A DNA stretch of 8,778 bases from positions 1 to 8,778 of the forward strand of contig JAEOTU010000231.1 of NCBI GenBank assembly GCA_016839665.1. Direction: 5' to 3'. The notes beneath the pieces are model-generated. The model had not been told where the DNA came from. It saw nothing but the letters and a program-made list of their open reading frames with translations, and made no database searches. Position 1 is the first letter of the stretch. Each line of letters begins with the position of its first letter. This document shows positions 6,374 through 8,778 of this stretch, one piece after another. Made by a program: the position numbers and the translations under genes. This DNA is from Candidatus Hodarchaeota archaeon. Its GTDB lineage: Archaea > Asgardarchaeota > Heimdallarchaeia > Hodarchaeales > Hodarchaeaceae.

Positions 6374-6445
6374 AATTATGATAACAATTATGAATAGATA
6401 AAAGTTTGACACGAATTGACACGTATAACCCGATACACAATTGAG
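6374..6445 (+). promoter_or_regulatory. Repeat-rich upstream region of the S6e-aIF2gamma-PIN operon
   Basis: Three short elements follow one another. AATTATGA occurs twice (6374-6381 and 6386-6393, 12 nt apart). TTGACACG occurs twice (6406-6413 and 6416-6423, 10 nt apart, about one helical turn). The element CCCGATACACAATTGAG at 6429-6445 is shared with the infB promoter. The block ends 60 nt before the S6e ATG. A weak TATA-like GATTATTTA follows near 6459-6467. The rest of the 290-nt gap after infB (6215-6373) shows nothing else apart from the T-rich tract at 6295. Confidence 0.45.
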
Positions 6446-6504
6446 AATAGTTCTCCAAGATTATTTACCAAGGTGAGTCTGGTTAAAAGACATGGGATGA
6501 AAAA

Positions 6505-6885
6505 ATGGTTAGATTTCAACTTAATTTAGCTGATGCCAAACAGAGTTACAAAAAGGAAATTGATGATGACGTTATGACCCGCCATCTGATTGGAAAAAAG
6601 GTTGGCGACGAGCTCGAGGGGAATTTCATCGGTTTTGAAGGTTATCTATTTAAAATAACTGGTGGTTCGGATCACGCTGGTTTTCCAATGTCTCCAGGGG
6701 TTGAAGGAGCCATGCCCAAACGGATACTTATTGGCCATAGAGGAGTCGGATATAAACCAACCAGAAAAGGGAAAAGACGGCGAAAACGTGTCCGAGGCGG
6801 AATGATCAGTGAGGATATTTATCAGATAAACCTCAAAATTATTGACCGAGAAAAAAACAGTAAAGCCATTGAAGAGTTATTATAA
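6505..6885 (+). CDS. rps6e: Small-subunit ribosomal protein S6e
   Basis: S6e is a 30S ribosomal protein found in archaea and eukaryotes only. The 126-residue protein matches the short archaeal form without the phosphorylated tail of eukaryotic S6. It begins MVRFQLNLAD, followed by LIGKKVGDELEG (28-39), the core block ITGGSDHAGFPMSPGV (51-66), the basic block GVGYKPTRKGKRRRKRVRGG (90-109) and SEDIYQINLKII (112-123). The ATG at 6505 gives the family N-terminus. There is no strong Shine-Dalgarno sequence close to it; GGTGAG at 6472-6477 is 27 nt away. It is the first gene of a tight cluster, 19 nt before aIF2-gamma. Confidence 0.96.
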   Translation: MVRFQLNLADAKQSYKKEIDDDVMTRHLIGKKVGDELEGNFIGFEGYLFKITGGSDHAGFPMSPGVEGAMPKRILIGHRGVGYKPTRKGKRRRKRVRGGMISEDIYQINLKIIDREKNSKAIEELL

Positions 6886-6904
6886 CTCATAATCGAGGAA
6901 TCCT

Positions 6905-8203
6905 ATGACAAGAAAGAAGAGAAAAGCCCCAACTAAGAAGAAGAAAGAAACTCCACCAGAGCTGCCTAAACAAGCAGAAATCTCGATCGGGATGATTGGA
7001 CATGTCGATCATGGAAAGTCCACTTTGACGGAAGCTCTGACTGGGAAATTTCCTGATACTCATAGTGAAGAAATTCGAAGAGGAATTTCTATTCGTCTAG
7101 GATATGCTGAAACAGAATTCCGTGAATGTCTGGATTGTGAAAGTCCAGCAAAATATACGACTCAAGAAAAGTGCCCAATCTGCGGAAAGAAAACAGTTCT
7201 TTTACGACGGGTTGCATTCGTGGATGCTCCTGGACATGAAGTGTTAATGGCAACAATGTTATCAGGAGCAAGTATTATGGATGGGGCACTTCTGGTGGTT
7301 GCAGCCAACGAAAGAGTACCGATGCCTCAAACTCGTGAACACCTTGCAGCAATGGATATTATTGGGATGGAGGACATTATTGTTTGTCAAAACAAAATCG
7401 AATTAGTCTCTGAAAAAGCAGCTGTTAAGAATTATAAGGACTTAAAGAAATTTATTTCCAGTTCTTCTGGAAAAGAAAACTCTCCCATTATTCCTATTAG
7501 TGCTGTTCATCATACTAATATTGATATGTTAATACAAGCCATTGAGGAAAACTTACTTACACCAAAGCGAGATCAAACTCTCACTCCCCGTATGCTGGTT
7601 GCACGATCTTTTGATGTGAATAAACCAGGTCAATCCCCAACTACACTTAATGGAGGAGTTGTAGGAGGAAGTATCATTCAAGGAAAATTTGCTGTCGGTG
7701 AAGAGATAGAAATACGACCAGGAAATCGAAGGGGAAGCAAATGGCAAGTCATTAGTACAAAAGTCGCTAGTTTGCGCTGCGGATTCGGTAAACTAGAAAC
7801 TGCTTTACCAGGAGGACTTATTGGTATTGGAACATTTCTTGATCCTTCTCTAACGAAAAGCGATTCCCTAGTAGGACAAATCGTTGGATATCCTGATGAA
7901 TTACCACCAGTTTGGAGTGGTTTACAACTTGACCGTCACTTAATGGAGCGCGTTGTAGGTAGTGAGATTCAAACTACGGTTCAAAACATTGAACTTAATG
8001 AAAACCTTATGTTAAGCGTGGGAACAGCAAAAACAGTTGGTAAAGTAAGCACGACAAGAAAGAAATTTATTCAAGTGGATCTCCGTATTCCAGTGTGTGC
8101 TGAGATAGGTACACGAGTTGCAATAAGTCGTCAAATTGATCGTAGGTGGCGATTAATCGGATGGGGAGTTATCAAAGGTGGGACAGAACAACGAATGAAA
8201 TAA
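6905..8203 (+). CDS. eif2g: Translation initiation factor aIF2 subunit gamma
   Basis: This is the GTP-binding core of the aIF2 heterotrimer, which carries methionyl initiator tRNA to the small ribosomal subunit. The protein has 432 residues, slightly long because of a Lys-rich N-terminal extension of about 25 residues. GTPase motifs are G1 GHVDHGKST (32-40), switch I RRGISIRLGYAE (58-69), G3 DAPGH (107-111), G4 NKIE (163-166) and G5 SA (199-200). A zinc knuckle with C75, C78, C90 and C93 sits between switch I and G3, as is typical for the family. Beta-barrel domains II and III follow, ending in RLIGWGVIKGG. GAGGA (6895-6899) lies 5 nt before the ATG, a good ribosome binding site. The gene end overlaps the start of the PIN gene. 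Confidence 0.97.
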   Translation: MTRKKRKAPTKKKKETPPELPKQAEISIGMIGHVDHGKSTLTEALTGKFPDTHSEEIRRGISIRLGYAETEFRECLDCESPAKYTTQEKCPICGKKTVLLRRVAFVDAPGHEVLMATMLSGASIMDGALLVVAANERVPMPQTREHLAAMDIIGMEDIIVCQNKIELVSEKAAVKNYKDLKKFISSSSGKENSPIIPISAVHHTNIDMLIQAIEENLLTPKRDQTLTPRMLVARSFDVNKPGQSPTTLNGGVVGGSIIQGKFAVGEEIEIRPGNRRGSKWQVISTKVASLRCGFGKLETALPGGLIGIGTFLDPSLTKSDSLVGQIVGYPDELPPVWSGLQLDRHLMERVVGSEIQTTVQNIELNENLMLSVGTAKTVGKVSTTRKKFIQVDLRIPVCAEIGTRVAISRQIDRRWRLIGWGVIKGGTEQRMK

Positions 8204-8616
8204 ATTCACCTGCTTTGAGTGATACTTCTACACCAATTTTCTTAGACACGAATTTTTTGATGGCACTCGCTCAAATAGCCAATTTTAATTTATCCTTCGA
8301 ATTGGATCGTGTAATTCCTGGAAATCGGGTACTAATCGTTCTTAAACCCATTCTTTCGGAGCTTCAGAAACTAAATCGGAAAGGGAATCCAAAAGTTCAA
8401 CTTGAATCTCGTTTTGCACTAGAATTTGTTCATAAAAATTGCCAGCAATGGCCAACTCACTATAACCATCGCAATATTGATTTCATTCTATTACAATATG
8501 GGGAAGAAAGAAATGGGATCATAGCAACTAATGACCACCAATTGAAAAAGTTAGCTCGTAGAAAAGGAATAAAAGTTCTATATATTCGTAACCGTCGATA
8601 TCTCGAATTGATATGA
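8161..8616 (+). CDS. PIN-domain ribonuclease, Fcf1-like archaeal family
   Basis: PIN domains are metal-dependent RNA nucleases. The archaeal protein encoded next to aIF2-gamma resembles eukaryotic Fcf1, an rRNA-processing factor, but its substrate is not established. With the ATG at 8161 the protein has 151 residues. The acidic metal-binding residues are in place: D29 in FLDTNFL, E67 in ILSELQKL, D107 in NIDFILLQYG and D125 in ATNDHQL. The C-terminus KGIKVLYIRNRRYLEL is typical of the family. The ATG overlaps aIF2-gamma by 43 nt and has GGTGG (8145-8149) 11 nt upstream. A GTG at 8146 and a TTG at 8215 (just after the aIF2-gamma stop) are alternatives; the TTG would still leave the whole PIN domain. 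The order aIF2-gamma then PIN is common in archaea. No antitoxin gene is adjacent, so it is not a VapC toxin. Confidence 0.85.
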   Translation: MGSYQRWDRTTNEINSPALSDTSTPIFLDTNFLMALAQIANFNLSFELDRVIPGNRVLIVLKPILSELQKLNRKGNPKVQLESRFALEFVHKNCQQWPTHYNHRNIDFILLQYGEERNGIIATNDHQLKKLARRKGIKVLYIRNRRYLELI

Positions 8617-8633
8617 AACAAATTTAAATTCAT

Positions 8634-8653
8634 CCAGACGGGGAGGAATCTGG
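8634..8653 (+). other. Short inverted repeat after the PIN gene
   Basis: CCAGA and TCTGG can pair around a 10-nt loop (CGGGGAGGAA), 18 nt after the PIN stop codon. No T-run follows, so it is not a classical terminator. It may be chance. The remainder of the 122-nt gap up to the tRNA gene shows only a weak AT-rich box (AAATTAAGG, 8708-8716) at a suitable distance to promote the tRNA. Confidence 0.25.
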
Positions 8654-8738
8654 AGCAAGGTGTGCAAAGTCTCGATAAAAAACTCACGTACGACAAAAGC
8701 GGGTTGCAAATTAAGGAATTTTGATGAAAACTTCCAAA

Positions 8739-8778
8739 GCCGCTGTGGCTTAGTTGGTAGAGCGACAGACTTGTAATC
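8739..8778 (+). tRNA. tRNA-Thr (anticodon TGT), 5' part, cut by the window end
   Basis: The first 40 nt of a tRNA are visible. The acceptor strand is GCCGCTG (8739-8745), followed by TG at positions 8-9. The D arm GCTTAGTTGGTAGAGC (8748-8763) has a four-pair stem with one G-U pair and the GG of the D loop. G26 is at 8764 and the anticodon stem ACAGA at 8765-8769. The loop CTTGTAA (8770-8776) gives anticodon TGT (8772-8774), which reads the threonine codon ACA. The last two bases TC begin the pairing strand. The T arm and acceptor 3' strand lie outside the window, so integrity cannot be judged. No intron is seen up to the cut. Confidence 0.9.

Noticed and set aside
4421..8203. Possible inteins in aIF5B or aIF2-gamma
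   Set aside because: Both proteins have normal lengths and uninterrupted GTPase motifs, with no intein splice motifs.
8161..8616. VapC-type toxin
   Set aside because: The PIN gene follows aIF2-gamma in an operon without an adjacent small antitoxin gene, and its C-terminus fits the Fcf1-like housekeeping family.
8722..8727. TGATGA resembling a C box of a C/D guide RNA, just before the tRNA gene
   Set aside because: No D box (CTGA) or D'/C' pair is placed at a suitable distance, and the tRNA begins 12 nt later.

Overview
This AT-rich window is a chromosomal information-processing region from an archaeon. The evidence is an archaeal-type set of genes: SRP19, aIF5B, ribosomal protein S6e, the gamma subunit of aIF2, a Trm1-type tRNA methyltransferase and an Fcf1-like PIN protein. 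Archaeal-style TATA boxes, GGTG/GAGGA Shine-Dalgarno sequences and a poly-T terminator agree with this. The lineage cannot be fixed from the window alone. An Asgard or TACK-related archaeon is plausible, and two GTPase P-loops lean toward eukaryote-like sequences, but this is weak evidence.

Layout: (1) 1-362 (+) is the C-terminal end of a multi-pass membrane protein of unknown function, followed by a T9 terminator. (2) 474-2325 (-) is a two-gene RNA-methylation cluster in which an FtsJ/RlmE-family 2'-O-methyltransferase is followed after 19 nt by trm1. (3) 2487-3524 (-) is an unrecognised membrane protein made of two similar four-helix halves. (4) 3558-3658 (-) is a decayed copy of the start region of the ftsJ gene, so the membrane-protein gene lies between two imperfect 101-nt direct repeats. 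(5) 3689-4108 (-) is SRP19 with a long basic tail. (6) 4109-4420 is a divergent promoter region. (7) 4421-6214 (+) is aIF5B. (8) 6215-6504 is a terminator followed by a repeat-rich upstream region. (9) 6505-8616 (+) is the tight cluster S6e, aIF2-gamma, PIN. (10) From 8739 the window ends inside a tRNA-Thr(TGT) gene.

The genes mostly serve translation. aIF2-gamma delivers initiator tRNA, aIF5B joins the ribosomal subunits, S6e is part of the small subunit, the PIN protein probably acts in RNA or rRNA processing, SRP19 helps assemble the signal recognition particle, and the two methyltransferases modify tRNA or rRNA.

The parts not explained by ordinary annotation are the ftsJ-start duplication around the orphan membrane gene, the internal duplication in that protein, and a shared element built on CCCGATACA-AATTGAG located 60-72 nt before the starts of both the aIF5B gene and the S6e operon. 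The S6e copy is preceded by two short tandem repeats, which makes it a candidate operator for translation genes. No CRISPR array, insertion sequence, intein or integrase was found.
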